Counted from the stretch's first letter, positions 1 to 9,686 are shown. The stretch is DNA of 64,000 nt from CAYJFQ01 sp964369955 (GCA_964369955.1 CAYJFQ010000004.1:1-64000), one strand, 5' to 3'. Notes: generated by a model not told the origin, from the letters alone. Numbers and translations are program-made.

Positions 1-80
1 GTTCTAAGTGTCTGTTTTATTGCATAGAAAGTTAAAAAATTAACTATTTTGATTATACAATATTTTAAAGTTAAATATTA

Positions 81-86
81 TATAAT
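81..86 (+). promoter_or_regulatory. -10 box of PfkB gene (possible leaderless mRNA)
   Basis: TATAAT lies 6 bases before the ATG at 93 and no ribosome-binding site lies between them. Transcription would start at or next to the A of the ATG. No convincing -35 box is visible at 16-18 bases upstream. Confidence 0.5.
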
Positions 87-92
87 AAAGTT

Positions 93-974
93 ATGAAAAA
101 ATATGATTGTTTATGTCTTGGTAGTTGTGTAATGGATATCTATCGAAATAAAGAAAGTAAAGAACTAAGATTTGGAGGAGATGCCCTTAATCAAGCTATT
201 ATTCTTACAAAATTATTGAAGAAACCTTTACTTAGTTGTTCTATTGGAAATGAACAAGAGATTGTTGATTATTTAACTAATAATCTAGATACTAAAGCAG
301 TTAACTACAATATAGATATTCCCACTACCACTTCAATTATTACCCTAGATGAGAATGGAGAGAGGAGTTTTGAGGTAATAGCAGGGGCTCATCGTAAGTA
401 TAACAAATCAATGTTTGATTACCATTGGCTAAAAGAAATAAAGGCTTTGTCTATAGCTTCAATATTTTCAATGGATCTCTTAGAAGAAGATGGGCTAGTT
501 GAGATATTGAAAGAAACTAAACAAAACAATGTTTTAGTTTTTGCGGATACTTCAAAGGATCGCTATCAAAAGGGAATGAAGGGAATTATTAATTTTCTTC
601 CTTATATTGATTATTTCTGCCCTAGTTTTTATGAAATTGCCGATATTTTAAAGACTGATAAATTAGAAGATATTTTAAAAACCTTAGAGCCCTTAACTAA
701 AAATATTATTATTAAAATGGGTAGGGAAGGTTGTTACCTCCATAATAAGGAGGTTTCTAAACTTATTCCCACTAGTTTTGTTGAAACAATTGACACAACT
801 GGAGCTGGTGATACTTTTATGGCAACTTTAATTAGTGAAGTAACATCAGGAACCTCATTAGAAATTGCAATAAAAAGAGCCAACTATTTAGGTGGTCTTT
901 CAACAACCTATATTGGCTCTAATTCAATTAATATTAACAATAAAATACTTGAAGATCTTAAATCAATTATTTAG
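93..974 (+). CDS. PfkB-family carbohydrate kinase
   Basis: A 293-residue ribokinase/PfkB-fold sugar kinase that should phosphorylate a sugar or nucleoside with ATP in the cytosol. The N-terminal substrate motif GGDALNQA (residues about 28-35) and the C-terminal [11 protein letters not shown] signature with the catalytic Asp (about 235-245) are both intact and the length is typical. The substrate cannot be read from the sequence; the fructokinase/2-keto-3-deoxygluconate/ribokinase subgroups remain possible. The start is the only family-consistent ATG, yet it has no Shine-Dalgarno sequence and TATAAT stands 6 bases upstream. The gene is alone on its strand, and its 3' end overlaps upp on the other strand by 8 bases with no terminator hairpin between them. 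Confidence 0.9.
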   Translation: MKKYDCLCLGSCVMDIYRNKESKELRFGGDALNQAIILTKLLKKPLLSCSIGNEQEIVDYLTNNLDTKAVNYNIDIPTTTSIITLDENGERSFEVIAGAHRKYNKSMFDYHWLKEIKALSIASIFSMDLLEEDGLVEILKETKQNNVLVFADTSKDRYQKGMKGIINFLPYIDYFCPSFYEIADILKTDKLEDILKTLEPLTKNIIIKMGREGCYLHNKEVSKLIPTSFVETIDTTGAGDTFMATLISEVTSGTSLEIAIKRANYLGGLSTTYIGSNSININNKILEDLKSII

Positions 975-1590
975 TTCCGAAAATTCGATCACCAGCATCA
1001 CCTAAACCGGGTACAATGTACCCTTTTTCATTTAACTTCTCATCTAAAGCAGCTAAGTAGATATCAACATCTGGGTGATCATCCTGAATCTTCTTGACAC
1101 CTTCAGGTACTCCAACTAAACATACAAGTTTAATGTTTTTTGCTTTTGTCTTTGTTTTTAAAAGGGTAATAGCAGCGCTAGCACTACCACCAGTAGCTAA
1201 CATTGGATCTAAAACCATAACCTCCGCATTATCAATAACACTTGGATATTTAAAGAAATACTCATGTGGTTCTAACGTTTCTTCATCACGATACATTCCG
1301 ACATGGCTTACTTTGGCTGTTGGGACTAAGTTTAAGATTCCATCAACCATTCCTAATCCTGCTCTTAGAATCGGAACTAAAACAATCTCATTTGCGATTG
1401 TTTTACCAATACATGATTGTACTGGGGTTTTGATTTTAACATCAACAGTTTTGAAATCACGAGTGATTTCATATGCCATAAGTCCTGCAATTTCATCAAG
1501 ATTTTGACGGAAATCCTTTGTTCCAGTAGTTTCCATTCTCATTGAAGTTAATTTATGAGTAATTAATGGGTGGTCTAGTACTTTTAACAT
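967..1590 (-). CDS. upp: Uracil phosphoribosyltransferase
   Basis: A 207-residue UPRTase that converts uracil and PRPP to UMP in pyrimidine salvage. The type I PRPP-binding loop [15 protein letters not shown] is present, as are the [14 protein letters not shown] segment and the C-terminal [14 protein letters not shown]. Length equals that of Bacillus Upp. It lies 17 bases after glyA on the same strand, the glyA-upp order conserved in Bacilli upstream of the ATP synthase operon; no atp genes follow here, only a convergent PfkB gene. The ribosome-binding site is a weak AGAGAGAAG. Confidence 0.97.
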   Translation of the reverse strand: MLKVLDHPLITHKLTSMRMETTGTKDFRQNLDEIAGLMAYEITRDFKTVDVKIKTPVQSCIGKTIANEIVLVPILRAGLGMVDGILNLVPTAKVSHVGMYRDEETLEPHEYFFKYPSVIDNAEVMVLDPMLATGGSASAAITLLKTKTKAKNIKLVCLVGVPEGVKKIQDDHPDVDIYLAALDEKLNEKGYIVPGLGDAGDRIFGTK

Positions 1591-1607
1591 TTTATCTTCT
1601 CTCTTTC

Positions 1608-2831
1608 TTATTTATATAATGGGTATTTAGCCGTTAGGTTAATTACCTCTTTTTTAATTGAATCTAGAATTTCTTTGTCTTGATAATTATTTAACGCTTT
1701 TATAATCCAGTGAGCTACCATTTTAAATTCTTTTTCTTTAAAGCCACGAGTTGTCATGGCTGGACTACCAATTCTGATTCCGCTTGTAGTAAATGGTTTT
1801 TCTTCATCATAAGGAATTCCATTTTTATTACAAGTTATACATACCTCATCTAGAATTTTTTCAGCTACTTTTCCAGTAATTTCAAATGACTCTTTAACAT
1901 TAACTAGTAGCATATGATTATCGCTACCGCCACTAACCATTATGATATTTTCTTGATTAAAAACTTCAACCATGGCTTGAATATTTTTAATAACTTGAAG
2001 TTGATAATCCTTAAATTCAGGTAATAAGCCCTCATAGAAACATACAGCCTTACCAGCAATTACATGTTCTAAAGGGCCACCTTGAATACCTGGAAAAACT
2101 TTACGATCAACCATTGGCGCAAATTCAGACTTGCACAATACAATGCCACCTCTTGGGCCTCTTAAAGTTTTGTGAGTAGTAGAAGTTACAAAATCTGCAT
2201 AAGGAACTGGACTAGGGTGTAATCCAGTTGCCACTAACCCAGCAATATGAGCCATATCAACCATCATATAACAACCGATTTTATCACAGATTTCACGAAT
2301 TCTTTTAAAATCAATTGTGCGCGGATAAGCGCTAGCACCCGCAACTATTAACTTCGGTTGAATATCAACAGCCATTTCTTCTAATTTATTATAATCAATT
2401 AAATGCGTAACAGGGTCAACATTATAACCATGAAATTCATATAACATCCCTGAAAAACTTAGCGGATGACCATGAGTTAAATGTCCTCCTGCGGCTAAAT
2501 CCATTCCTAAGACTTTATCTCCTGGTTCTAAAATTGCAAAATAAGCACCCATATTTGCTTGTGATCCTGAGTGAGCTTGAACATTAGCATGTTCTGCCCC
2601 AAATAGTTCTTTACAACGATCAATAGCTAATTGTTCAATCTTATCAACATTCTCACAACCACCATAATAGCGCTTATTAGGATAACCTTCAGCATACTTA
2701 TTGGTCAAGACACTACCAACAGCCTCCATTACATCCTTAGAAGTATAATTCTCAGACGCAATTAACTCAATATTATCAGTCTGTCTTTCTAACTCCTGAT
2801 TAATTAATCCCTCTATTACTTTATCCTTCAT
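1608..2831 (-). CDS. glyA: Serine hydroxymethyltransferase
   Basis: A 407-residue PLP enzyme that interconverts serine plus tetrahydrofolate and glycine plus methylene-tetrahydrofolate, the main one-carbon source. It shows the PLP-lysine motif [13 protein letters not shown] (Lys near residue 221), [13 protein letters not shown] and the [13 protein letters not shown] region. Full length. The start overlaps the end of tsaC by 11 bases and a GGGG ribosome-binding site sits inside tsaC, so the two are translationally linked. The order tsaC(ywlC)-glyA-upp is as in Bacillus. Confidence 0.97.
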   Translation of the reverse strand: MKDKVIEGLINQELERQTDNIELIASENYTSKDVMEAVGSVLTNKYAEGYPNKRYYGGCENVDKIEQLAIDRCKELFGAEHANVQAHSGSQANMGAYFAILEPGDKVLGMDLAAGGHLTHGHPLSFSGMLYEFHGYNVDPVTHLIDYNKLEEMAVDIQPKLIVAGASAYPRTIDFKRIREICDKIGCYMMVDMAHIAGLVATGLHPSPVPYADFVTSTTHKTLRGPRGGIVLCKSEFAPMVDRKVFPGIQGGPLEHVIAGKAVCFYEGLLPEFKDYQLQVIKNIQAMVEVFNQENIIMVSGGSDNHMLLVNVKESFEITGKVAEKILDEVCITCNKNGIPYDEEKPFTTSGIRIGSPAMTTRGFKEKEFKMVAHWIIKALNNYQDKEILDSIKKEVINLTAKYPLYK

Positions 2832-3435
2832 TTATTTTTCCCCTTATTTCTTCAATAGTTAATTTTCCCTGTCTGATTACATTAATCTCATCATCAATAA
2901 CTTGAATAATAGTCGAAGCAGTGTCAGCCATCGAATGACCCTCAACAACTCCATCAATACGACCATTAAGCTGTAGTAAAACCTCACTAGAACTAGTACA
3001 ACTAAGCTCACCACTCAAATTAGCACTAGGAACCAATAACGGACACCCAACTATATCGATTAAATCCAGTATCCACTCATCATCAGGCATTCTAACTCCG
3101 ACAGTTGAAAATCCATTAGTTACAACATTAGCTAATTCAACTTTCTTATTTAAAATTATCGTCAAAGCACCAGGCATAAAATTCTCAATAATTTTACGCT
3201 CCAAGTCATTAACTACTCCAACCATCTCAATTTGAGATAAAGAATTAACCATCATTGGAAATGGCTTATTTTCAGGTCGACCCTTTGCAATCTGCATATT
3301 CTTAATAGCTGTAAAATCATTACTACTAACAGCTAAACCATAAACAGTATCTGTTGGAAAAGCGACAATTCCACCAGCACTTATTATACTAGCAACCTCA
3401 TCGATATTTTCTTTATCAATTAATTTTGTTTTCAT
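2821..3435 (-). CDS. tsaC: L-threonylcarbamoyladenylate synthase (YwlC/Sua5/TsaC family)
   Basis: A 204-residue YrdC-fold enzyme that makes threonylcarbamoyl-AMP from threonine, bicarbonate and ATP, the first step of t6A37 modification of ANN-decoding tRNAs. The signature is visible as [15 protein letters not shown] near residue 22, followed by [10 protein letters not shown] and VPSANLSGE. It is the short YrdC-only form, without the C-terminal Sua5 domain. The ATG at 3435 has no ribosome-binding site; an extended -10 (TGATAGAAT) ends 7 bases before it, which suggests a leaderless message. It heads the tsaC-glyA-upp unit. Confidence 0.93.
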   Translation of the reverse strand: MKTKLIDKENIDEVASIISAGGIVAFPTDTVYGLAVSSNDFTAIKNMQIAKGRPENKPFPMMVNSLSQIEMVGVVNDLERKIIENFMPGALTIILNKKVELANVVTNGFSTVGVRMPDDEWILDLIDIVGCPLLVPSANLSGELSCTSSSEVLLQLNGRIDGVVEGHSMADTASTIIQVIDDEINVIRQGKLTIEEIRGKINEG

Positions 3436-3442
3436 ATTTTTT

Positions 3443-3451
3443 ATTCTATCA
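3443..3451 (-). promoter_or_regulatory. Extended -10 promoter of tsaC
   Basis: On the minus strand TGATAGAAT (TGn plus TAGAAT) ends 7 bases before the tsaC ATG, with an A/T-only spacer and no Shine-Dalgarno sequence. This fits initiation at the start codon itself. Confidence 0.45.
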
Positions 3452-3476
3452 TAAATATAATTAACCTGAAATTAAA

Positions 3477-3827
3477 TTATTTGAATCTATAGAATATTAA
3501 TATCAAAATAACAATCGATATGCTCACCATTAGTATAATGCAGACACTGTTAATTATTAACAGTATAATGGCTAATAAAATTTGCAGTATTAAGAATACA
3601 AAAAAATAACATAAACTACCTTTACCGGGATTCTCGCCTTTTGTATAAAAACAACCTACTATTTTATAAGATAGAACTGGAACAATAAATATAATTACAA
3701 ATTCAATACAAGGATTATTGAAATTTATTGAGATTGAATTTCTCAATATCATGCTTATAAAGCAAACTAAAAGGTATAACAATTTCAAAATTTGATCCCA
3801 CCTTCTTATATTCCGCAATTTTATCAT
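3477..3827 (-). CDS. Hypothetical small membrane protein
   Basis: A 116-residue very hydrophobic protein of unknown family, with about three to four predicted membrane segments: one near residues 12-30, one near 42-58, and a long hydrophobic C-terminal half. It lies between prmC and tsaC, where Bacillus has other small genes. It begins just after the prmC terminator, with only a weak GAG as ribosome-binding site; a GTG one codon upstream is an alternative start. It could be a real membrane protein or a chance open frame in AT-rich DNA; composition and same-strand location favour real. Confidence 0.5.
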   Translation of the reverse strand: MIKLRNIRRWDQILKLLYLLVCFISMILRNSISINFNNPCIEFVIIFIVPVLSYKIVGCFYTKGENPGKGSLCYFFVFLILQILLAIILLIINSVCIILMVSISIVILILIFYRFK

Positions 3828-3835
3828 CACTCAAT

Positions 3836-3860
3836 AAAAAAGCACAATTTTACTTGTGCT
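3836..3860 (-). terminator. Rho-independent terminator after prmC
   Basis: On the minus strand AGCACAA pairs with TTGTGCT over a 6-base loop (stem 3841-3860), followed by TTTTTTATT. The first stem base is the last base of the prmC TAA stop. Confidence 0.8.
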
Positions 3861-4702
3861 TACTTTGATGTGATTATTAACATTCGATCTAGCTTATTAA
3901 TATCTTTCACAACTTTAATATCACAGTTATTGAAGTATTGTCTTGCTAGGTTAGGTAGTGTGATTCCTTGGTCATATCCCATCTCAAAAGCGATGATGAA
4001 TCTGTCATTTAGAATCTTGTCTGCATCTTTTAGTACTCTTCTATAGAAATCTAAACCATCATTTCCTCCAAATAGTGCTAATGATGGTTCGTAGTCTTTG
4101 ACACTGTTGTCAAGAATTTCATCATTTTTAATATATGGTGGGTTGCATATTATTAGATCAAATTTTTCATTCAGTAATGAGTCTAGCATGTCTGATTTCT
4201 TTAGGGTGATATTTGCATCATGTTTATTGTTGTTTATTTGTGCAACAGCTAGTGCGTCTTCACTGATATCAGTAGCTGTCATTCTAATTCTAGGCTCTTC
4301 TTTAGCTATGGCGATCGCTATTGCGCCACTTCCTGTGGCAATGTCTACTGCCTTTATTTCTTGATAATCGTTAAATTTGTTGTCGATATTCATTAAGATT
4401 TCTCCAACTAATTCTTCTGTTTCACTTCTTGGAATTAATACGCGGTTGTCAACAACAATATCGTATCCATAAAATGGTTGATAACCAATAACATAAGCTA
4501 GTGGTTCGTCTTTAATTAATCTATCTATTGCTTGATTAAACTTAGTAATCATCTTGGTTGGAACTTCATCTTGATAATGCGCATATAGGTCGATATTTTC
4601 TTCTTGGCAGTATGCCAACAAAAGAAGTTGCGCTGATTGTGTATAGATATTGCTTCCTTCTAATTTTTCGATCCCAATTTTTAACAGTTCGCGGAAGATC
4701 AA
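3860..4702 (-). CDS. prmC: Release factor glutamine methyltransferase
   Basis: A 280-residue SAM-dependent N5-glutamine methyltransferase that methylates the GGQ glutamine of peptide release factors. It has the N-terminal helical PrmC domain, the SAM motif [15 protein letters not shown] (about residues 111-125) and the substrate-binding NPPYIKNDE motif (near 188-196). The start is probably TTG at 4702, which overlaps the prfA TGA stop, with AGGAG 7 bases upstream inside prfA. Coupling to its substrate gene prfA is the standard bacterial arrangement. A terminator follows immediately. Confidence 0.95.
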   Translation of the reverse strand: MIFRELLKIGIEKLEGSNIYTQSAQLLLLAYCQEENIDLYAHYQDEVPTKMITKFNQAIDRLIKDEPLAYVIGYQPFYGYDIVVDNRVLIPRSETEELVGEILMNIDNKFNDYQEIKAVDIATGSGAIAIAIAKEEPRIRMTATDISEDALAVAQINNNKHDANITLKKSDMLDSLLNEKFDLIICNPPYIKNDEILDNSVKDYEPSLALFGGNDGLDFYRRVLKDADKILNDRFIIAFEMGYDQGITLPNLARQYFNNCDIKVVKDINKLDRMLIITSK

Positions 4703-5448
4703 TTTGATTCTCCTGCTAGTTTTGCGCGTTGGTCTTCTGCACTTAGAGCATCAATAATTTCTTGAAGGTCACCATCTACAATGCGGTCAAGTTTTTGTAG
4801 AGTTAGTCCAATACGATGGTCAGTTACTCTATTTTGTGGATAATTATAAGTTCTAATCTTTTCTGAACGGTCTCCTGTTCCTACTTTAGATCTTCTTTGT
4901 TCACCTAATTCTGCATCTTTTTGTCTTTGCATTTCTTCGAAAATACGAGCTCTGATTAAACGCATTGCCTTATCGCGGTTGTCATGTTGACTGCGTCCAT
5001 CTTGACAGTTGACACTAATTCCTGTTGGTTTATGAGTAATTCTTACAGCACTATCTGTTTTGTTAACATGTTGTCCACCTGCTCCTGAGGCACGGTGAGT
5101 TTCAATGGTTAAATCCGCATCGTTAATTTCAACTTCTCCATCATCAACATCCGGCATTACAAGAACTGTCGCTGTTGATGTATGAATNNNNNNNNNNNNN
5201 NNNNNNNNNNNNNNNNNNNNNNNNNNNNNNNNNNNNNNNNNNNNNNNNNNNNNNNNNNNNNNNNNNNNNNNNNNNNNNNNNNNNNNNAGTTCTTCATAAG
5301 CATCTACTGTCGCTTTTAAAGAAGCTTGTTCTTTCGCAAGTTTTGCCAATAATCGATTGTCTTTCATCGTTTCTGGTTTCATTAATTCATCATTTAATTC
5401 ATAATATCGATTCTTGATATTATCTAATCTTTCAAACATTACACTCAT
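4699..5448 (-). CDS. prfA: Peptide chain release factor 1 (interrupted by assembly gap)
   Basis: RF1 reads UAA and UAG stops and triggers peptide release. The C-terminal half is clear: [13 protein letters not shown] [12 protein letters not shown], the catalytic GGQ in [15 protein letters not shown], and [25 protein letters not shown]. The first ~55 residues ([20 protein letters not shown]) match the RF1 N-terminus. Between them are 100 N (5188-5287). Compared with Bacillus RF1 about 140 residues are missing, including the P-x-T stop-codon-reading tripeptide, so the true gap is near 400 bases and frame continuity across the N run is chance. The start is uncertain: ATG 5448, ATG 5439 or GTG 5457; none has a strong ribosome-binding site. 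Confidence 0.93.
   Translation of the reverse strand: MSVMFERLDNIKNRYYELNDELMKPETMKDNRLLAKLAKEQASLKATVDAYEEXXXXXXXXXXXXXXXXXXXXXXXXXXXXXXXXXXIHTSTATVLVMPDVDDGEVEINDADLTIETHRASGAGGQHVNKTDSAVRITHKPTGISVNCQDGRSQHDNRDKAMRLIRARIFEEMQRQKDAELGEQRRSKVGTGDRSEKIRTYNYPQNRVTDHRIGLTLQKLDRIVDGDLQEIIDALSAEDQRAKLAGESN
5188..5287. other. Assembly gap of 100 N inside prfA
   Basis: Exactly 100 N, a conventional placeholder rather than a measured length. RF1 homology implies roughly 400 bases are really missing, so downstream coordinates are about 300 bases short of the true chromosome. Confidence 0.97.
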
Positions 5449-5520
5449 ATTTTTCACTCTAATTACTTTCTTTATATATTATATACTACTATTAAATTAT
5501 AAAATGACTAAATAGCCACT

Positions 5521-6114
5521 TTATAATGTTGGTTTTCCAACAACTTGATGACAATGACGACATCTAGCTGTATAAGCTTCACTAGCACCCACTAAGACAA
5601 TAGGATCATCATACTTAGCTGGCACACCATTAACAAGTCTTTGAGTTCTTGTTGCAGGATCACCACAAGATGTGCACACTGCTGTTAATTTAGTCACGAA
5701 TTCCGCTCTTGTTAATAACTCTGGCATAATTCCAAATGGTTCGCCTCTAAAGTCCATATCTAATCCTGCTGCCATAACTCTCTTGCCTTGGTTGGCAAGA
5801 ATTTCACAAACTAAAACAATATTGGAGTCAAAGAATTGTATCTCATCAATTGCCACTACTTCTGTATCATCATTTAGGTATTTGAAAATGTCTGTAGCTT
5901 CTCCGATCGCAATACTATCAACTTGTGTGCCTGCGTGAGAGGCCACTTTAGTTATGCTATAACGATTATCTATGGCTGGTTTAAAAACTTGAATTTTCTT
6001 TTTTGCATACTCTAAAACAGTTATTCTTCTAATTAATTCTTCGGTTTTACCCGCAAACATACAACCGGTAATTACTTCGATATACCCGTCGCGATATTGA
6101 TGATACATTGACAT
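5521..6114 (-). CDS. tdk: Thymidine kinase
   Basis: A 197-residue type II thymidine kinase that phosphorylates deoxythymidine with ATP in nucleotide salvage. The P-loop GCMFAGKT (residues 17-24), the Walker-B-like [10 protein letters not shown], the lasso region and two zinc pairs (CTSCG and CRHCH) are all present, so both the catalytic and zinc-binding parts are intact. AGGAG lies 7 bases before the ATG. It precedes prfA on the same strand; tdk-prfA-prmC is a conserved Bacilli order. Confidence 0.97.
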   Translation of the reverse strand: MSMYHQYRDGYIEVITGCMFAGKTEELIRRITVLEYAKKKIQVFKPAIDNRYSITKVASHAGTQVDSIAIGEATDIFKYLNDDTEVVAIDEIQFFDSNIVLVCEILANQGKRVMAAGLDMDFRGEPFGIMPELLTRAEFVTKLTAVCTSCGDPATRTQRLVNGVPAKYDDPIVLVGASEAYTARCRHCHQVVGKPTL

Positions 6115-6163
6115 ATTATTGCTCCTCAGTTACTTTATTATTTTATACTAATTTACCTAAAAT

Positions 6164-7315
6164 TTATAGACACATTTCAAAAATATTTACCACATCTTCA
6201 ACATTTAAACTAACAATTGAGTTATCTAAACTTCCATTTCTAACAGCTATTTCCGCCATTGCTTTAAAGTCTTTTTTAGTAATTTCTAACTCTTTTAATG
6301 TCATTGGAATATTTAATGATTCAAAGAATTCTTTTGTTAAACTAATAGCCTTTTCAGCCACTTGGTAAGGTTCACCACTTAAACCCCAAACATTAGTTCC
6401 GTATTTATTAAACTTCTCAACAGTTTGGTCATTTAACACATATTCCATCCATCGTGGTGTAACAATAGCCAATGATACACCATGGGTTACATTATAAAAA
6501 GCACTTAACACATGTCCCATCGCATGACATGACCATTTACCACTTTTACCAAGACCTGTTAGTCCGTTTAATGCCATTCCGCTGGCTAACATTAAATTAG
6601 CTTGAGCGCTATAGTTATTTGGATTATTAACCACAATCGGTGCACATTCAATTACTGTCTTTACTATTCCTTCAATCATTGAGTCAATCAACAAACAATC
6701 GTCACCCTTTTTAAAATAATTCTCTAACGCATGAGATATAGTATCGATTGCCCCAGCTGCTGTTTGATAAGCTGGTAAACTACTTAAATAGCTAGGATCT
6801 AAAATCGCAGCTTTAGGAATAATTAATTGGTGATGTAAGCCGACTTTTTCATTAGTTAAGGGATTAGTAATTACTGCCCCATCGTTCATTTCTGATCCTG
6901 TTGCTGCTAATGTTAAAACGCAATAGATTGGTAAGGTCTTAGTGATTAATCTTGAGTCTTTAATGAAATCCCAAGGAGATCCTTGATAATAGATTCCGCA
7001 AGCAATAGCTTTTCCACAATCAATAACACTACCACCACCAATCGCAAGTACACAATCACAATCATTTTCTCTAGCAACTTCAACCCCTCTTTCAACATCC
7101 TCCACTAAAGGGTTAGGGTTGATATTATTAACTTCATAAAGATTAAAACCACTTAATAATTCTTGCACTTCTTGATAGATTCCGTTTCTTTTAATACTTC
7201 CGCTGCCATAGACAAGAAGGATATTTTTATGTTCTTTTAGGATATCTTTTAATTTTATTATTTCTGCTTTTCCAAAATAAATATCAGTCTTTAAACTCCA
7301 GTTAAAATTGTTCAT
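6164..7315 (-). CDS. Iron-containing alcohol dehydrogenase (YqhD/BdhA-like)
   Basis: A 383-residue group III metal-dependent alcohol dehydrogenase, probably an NAD(P)H-dependent butanol or aldehyde reductase. It shows the nucleotide-binding GGGSVIDCGKAIA (near residues 95-107), LAATGSEMNDGAVITN, and the metal-ligand histidines in HALENYF, HAMGHVLSAFYNVTHG. The start is taken as ATG 7315 because GAGG lies 8 bases upstream and length then equals YqhD; an open frame extends 12 codons further. In a fermentative organism it would reoxidise NAD(P)H. It is inserted between tdk and rpmE, which are neighbours in Bacillus. Confidence 0.9.
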   Translation of the reverse strand: MNNFNWSLKTDIYFGKAEIIKLKDILKEHKNILLVYGSGSIKRNGIYQEVQELLSGFNLYEVNNINPNPLVEDVERGVEVARENDCDCVLAIGGGSVIDCGKAIACGIYYQGSPWDFIKDSRLITKTLPIYCVLTLAATGSEMNDGAVITNPLTNEKVGLHHQLIIPKAAILDPSYLSSLPAYQTAAGAIDTISHALENYFKKGDDCLLIDSMIEGIVKTVIECAPIVVNNPNNYSAQANLMLASGMALNGLTGLGKSGKWSCHAMGHVLSAFYNVTHGVSLAIVTPRWMEYVLNDQTVEKFNKYGTNVWGLSGEPYQVAEKAISLTKEFFESLNIPMTLKELEITKKDFKAMAEIAVRNGSLDNSIVSLNVEDVVNIFEMCL

Positions 7316-7390
7316 ATTTGCTGCCTCTTTTGAGGTAATATTGTACCACAAAAAATATATTTTTAATGATTAACTTTGAAGTTTCTTGAA

Positions 7391-7423
7391 AAGAAAATAC
7401 GCTTATCTTAGAGATAAACGTAT
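7391..7423 (-). terminator. Terminator after anti-sigma gene
   Basis: Minus-strand 12-base stem (7397-7408 with 7412-7423, one G-U pair) and a 3-base loop, followed by TTTCTTTTC. It lies 11 bases after the anti-sigma stop. Confidence 0.8.
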
Positions 7424-7433
7424 TAGTAAGTGC

Positions 7434-8312
7434 TTATACTTTTGGTTTTCTTATTCTTTTTGATAAGAGGTGAGTTAAACAATAGATCATTGTCGTCAAA
7501 ATTAATATTAAATATACATCTCGACTTGATGAATATGTATCCATATTTAATCCTGTAATTGCGATTGAACTAATCATATAAGAAATTGGTAACCACAAAA
7601 TGTTTAGTAAAATGTTTTTTATTTTTTCATTTCTTTTAAAAATAACTAACACTCCTAAAGCTACAATAAACACAATTGCCGCAAGATAAAAATAAGAACC
7701 TATAAACAGTCGTGGTAAAGTTATTCTTCCGCTACCTGAACTCCCGCTTTCTCCGTAGATAACTTGATCTAAATCTTCTCCATTATTCGAAATATAATAA
7801 ACAGTATCTATTTTTTCTCCGTCTGGATTGATTGTTATCGTTTGCTCTATTGTTGGATTAAATATTTTATTCCATAGGGTATCATAGACACTTATTTCAT
7901 AGATTCCTGTTTCTAACTGGTGTAATTCATATTCTCCTATAAATGAAACATTAACATAGTCATTTACTTCATATACCTCAAAAGAATTTTCTACCTCAGA
8001 GTAAGCGAGGTACTTAGGAGCAGTTAGATAGGCAACTGATAAGGTTATTATTATTGTTGGAATAAGAGCGGATATGATGGCAGTTACTATTTGTTTTTTT
8101 AGGATATCAAATTTTATTTTTTTTAGCGCTTTAATCGAATCCTCTCCTTCTAATTCGTTGTTTGTATTGTTTGATTTTAATGATTCTAGTTCTTCTTTAC
8201 ATTTATCACAATGGTCAATATGACTATCTACAAATTTTCTAGTATCTTCACTAATCATATCTTCAAGATATAGTGGCAGTATATCTTTGACTATATTACA
8301 TTTATTTTTCAT
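7434..8312 (-). CDS. Zinc-finger anti-sigma factor, membrane-bound
   Basis: A 292-residue protein with an N-terminal zf-HC2 (ZAS) domain in which H31-x3-C35-x2-C38 forms the anti-sigma zinc motif. There follow a membrane segment (about residues 72-95), an extracytoplasmic beta-rich part (about 97-200) and further membrane segments in the C-terminal third. It should hold the neighbouring ECF sigma factor at the membrane until an envelope signal arrives. Its ATG lies inside the end of the sigma gene (11-base overlap) with GGAGG 9 bases upstream, so the pair is translationally coupled. The extracellular domain resembles nothing I can name. Confidence 0.85.
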   Translation of the reverse strand: MKNKCNIVKDILPLYLEDMISEDTRKFVDSHIDHCDKCKEELESLKSNNTNNELEGEDSIKALKKIKFDILKKQIVTAIISALIPTIIITLSVAYLTAPKYLAYSEVENSFEVYEVNDYVNVSFIGEYELHQLETGIYEISVYDTLWNKIFNPTIEQTITINPDGEKIDTVYYISNNGEDLDQVIYGESGSSGSGRITLPRLFIGSYFYLAAIVFIVALGVLVIFKRNEKIKNILLNILWLPISYMISSIAITGLNMDTYSSSRDVYLILILTTMIYCLTHLLSKRIRKPKV

Positions 8313-8802
8313 AGGGTTTATCCTCCATTTTATTTCTTAACATTGTCTTTGCTCGGTGATAGGTAACACACGCCCAATTATCACTTTTATTAAATATTTG
8401 ACCAATCTGTTTAAAGCTAAGATCTGCAAATACTCTCCACATAAATACTTCTTTATAGGGCTCTGAAAGAATGTGGAGATTTTTTTGTATTTCTCTTACT
8501 TGTTCTTTTTTTCCTATTTCTTGTGGATTAAATGAATTTTGATCAATGATGTTGTTTAATTGAAAATCTTCAAGATTATCATATTTCTTTTGATTCTTAA
8601 GAAAAGTATAGTAACTATTTTTAGCAATTTGACATAACCAAACCCGAAAATCACATTCATTCCTAAAGCTATCAATTGATTTTATTGCTTTAAAGAATGT
8701 TTCACTTGTTATTTCTTCGGCTATATATTCATTATTTGATAATTTTCTAATGTACCGATAAACATCATTGAAATAAGTATTGTATATATCTTGGAAATCC
8801 AT
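8302..8802 (-). CDS. RNA polymerase ECF-type sigma factor
   Basis: A 166-residue sigma-70 family protein with only regions 2 and 4. Region 2 is DVYRYIRKLSNNEYIAEEITSETFFKA and the DFRVWLCQIAKN segment; region 4 is an HTH with YKEVFMWRVFADLSFKQIGQIF. It directs polymerase to a small regulon, usually of cell-envelope stress. It is cotranscribed with its anti-sigma factor. AGGGGG lies 10 bases before the start. A perfect 8-base inverted repeat sits 30-54 bases upstream, and might be a repressor or autoregulatory site. Confidence 0.9.
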   Translation of the reverse strand: MDFQDIYNTYFNDVYRYIRKLSNNEYIAEEITSETFFKAIKSIDSFRNECDFRVWLCQIAKNSYYTFLKNQKKYDNLEDFQLNNIIDQNSFNPQEIGKKEQVREIQKNLHILSEPYKEVFMWRVFADLSFKQIGQIFNKSDNWACVTYHRAKTMLRNKMEDKPYEK

Positions 8803-8831
8803 AATTTATTGCCCCCTTTCACTTATAAGAC

Positions 8832-8856
8832 TTTGTAAGTTAGGAAATCTTACAAA
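8832..8856. promoter_or_regulatory. Inverted repeat upstream of ECF sigma gene
   Basis: TTTGTAAG (8832-8839) and CTTACAAA (8849-8856) form a perfect 8-base inverted repeat with a 9-base spacer, ending 30 bases before the sigma start. The half-site TTACAA also forms the Bce-type operator at 47.8 kb, though in the opposite arrangement. Confidence 0.5.
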
Positions 8857-8890
8857 TTTATTTTAATTTGACCATAGAGATTGCACCATT

Positions 8891-8912
8891 AAAAAAGAGG
8901 CAATGCCTCTTT
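8891..8912 (-). terminator. Hairpin with T tract, orientation facing upstream of DUF975 end
   Basis: AAAGAGGCA pairs with TGCCTCTTT; on the minus strand it is followed by TTTTTTAATGG. It lies just after the DUF975 gene stop at 8927, as expected for that gene's terminator. Confidence 0.8.
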
Positions 8913-8926
8913 AATTATAGATTCTC

Positions 8927-9586
8927 TTAAGCCACTATTTCTGAATTATTATAATCTTTGATAGCTGCATCATAGATCGCAAGACCGCTATGCTCCATAT
9001 AAGGACCAACATATAAGATTGCTAATCCGAATGTAAATACAATGGCTAATATCCACAGGATCCAAGATAATGCATATCCAAACAAATCTAATTTACGGCC
9101 ATTAGTTAATTTAGCACTTAATTTCAAAACTTCATCATAAGGCATTTCTGGATTATCTACCAAAATATAATTAACAAAGAAGTAACGATATGCGCAAACG
9201 ATGCCAGGAATGATAAACAATAATGACCATAAGATTACCTTGACTGAAACAATTAAATTTGCCGCAATAATGTTAAACCATCCATCTCTAAATCCATCCA
9301 TTAAAGTCCTTAATTCTAATTTACCAGTAGTTTGTAAAGTTCTATAAGTTTTATAAGCTCCATAAAAAATTGCTGGTGTAATAAAAACAGCTAACAATAA
9401 AGGCAAGAATGCTGACAACTCTCCTAAATATGCTATTAAAGACACAATTATTGTCGTTAACATAAAAACAACTATACTATGAATTCTAGTTCTGCGATAC
9501 ATTTCTGAACCATGTCTTTTAGCAGCTTCTGGAGTAAAATCACCTTCAAATCTAGTCCATTTATTTCCTAAATTTAATTTTTCCAT
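8927..9586 (-). CDS. DUF975 family integral membrane protein
   Basis: A 219-residue protein with about five to six membrane segments. The family pattern is visible: FIIPGIVCAYRYFFVNYILVDN followed by MPYDEVLKLSAKLTNGRKLDLF and a C-terminal GPYMEHSGLAIYDA. No enzymatic function is known for DUF975; members occur widely in Firmicutes near cell-envelope genes. The gene has its own GGGG ribosome-binding site and its own terminator. It lies downstream of rpmE on the same strand and just before the ECF sigma gene. Confidence 0.8.
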   Translation of the reverse strand: MEKLNLGNKWTRFEGDFTPEAAKRHGSEMYRRTRIHSIVVFMLTTIIVSLIAYLGELSAFLPLLLAVFITPAIFYGAYKTYRTLQTTGKLELRTLMDGFRDGWFNIIAANLIVSVKVILWSLLFIIPGIVCAYRYFFVNYILVDNPEMPYDEVLKLSAKLTNGRKLDLFGYALSWILWILAIVFTFGLAILYVGPYMEHSGLAIYDAAIKDYNNSEIVA

Positions 9587-9654
9587 TTTCTAAATCCCCT
9601 TTTTCTAAAGTAATTATACAACTATTTAAATTTATCTACTATTTAAATTTTGTA

Positions 9655-9686
9655 AAAGAAAAAATAAGAGACAGGGTCTCTTATTT
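9655..9686 (-). terminator. rpmE terminator with embedded stop codon
   Basis: Minus-strand AAATAAGAGAC (9676-9686) pairs with GTCTCTTATTT (9662-9672) over a 3-base loop, followed by TTTCTTTT. The rpmE TAA stop lies inside the 5' arm. Confidence 0.85.

Noticed and set aside
1094..1507. Long open frames antisense to upp, prmC, tdk, fba, RND and others
   Set aside because: They lie wholly within well-supported genes on the opposite strand, lack ribosome-binding sites and have no family features.
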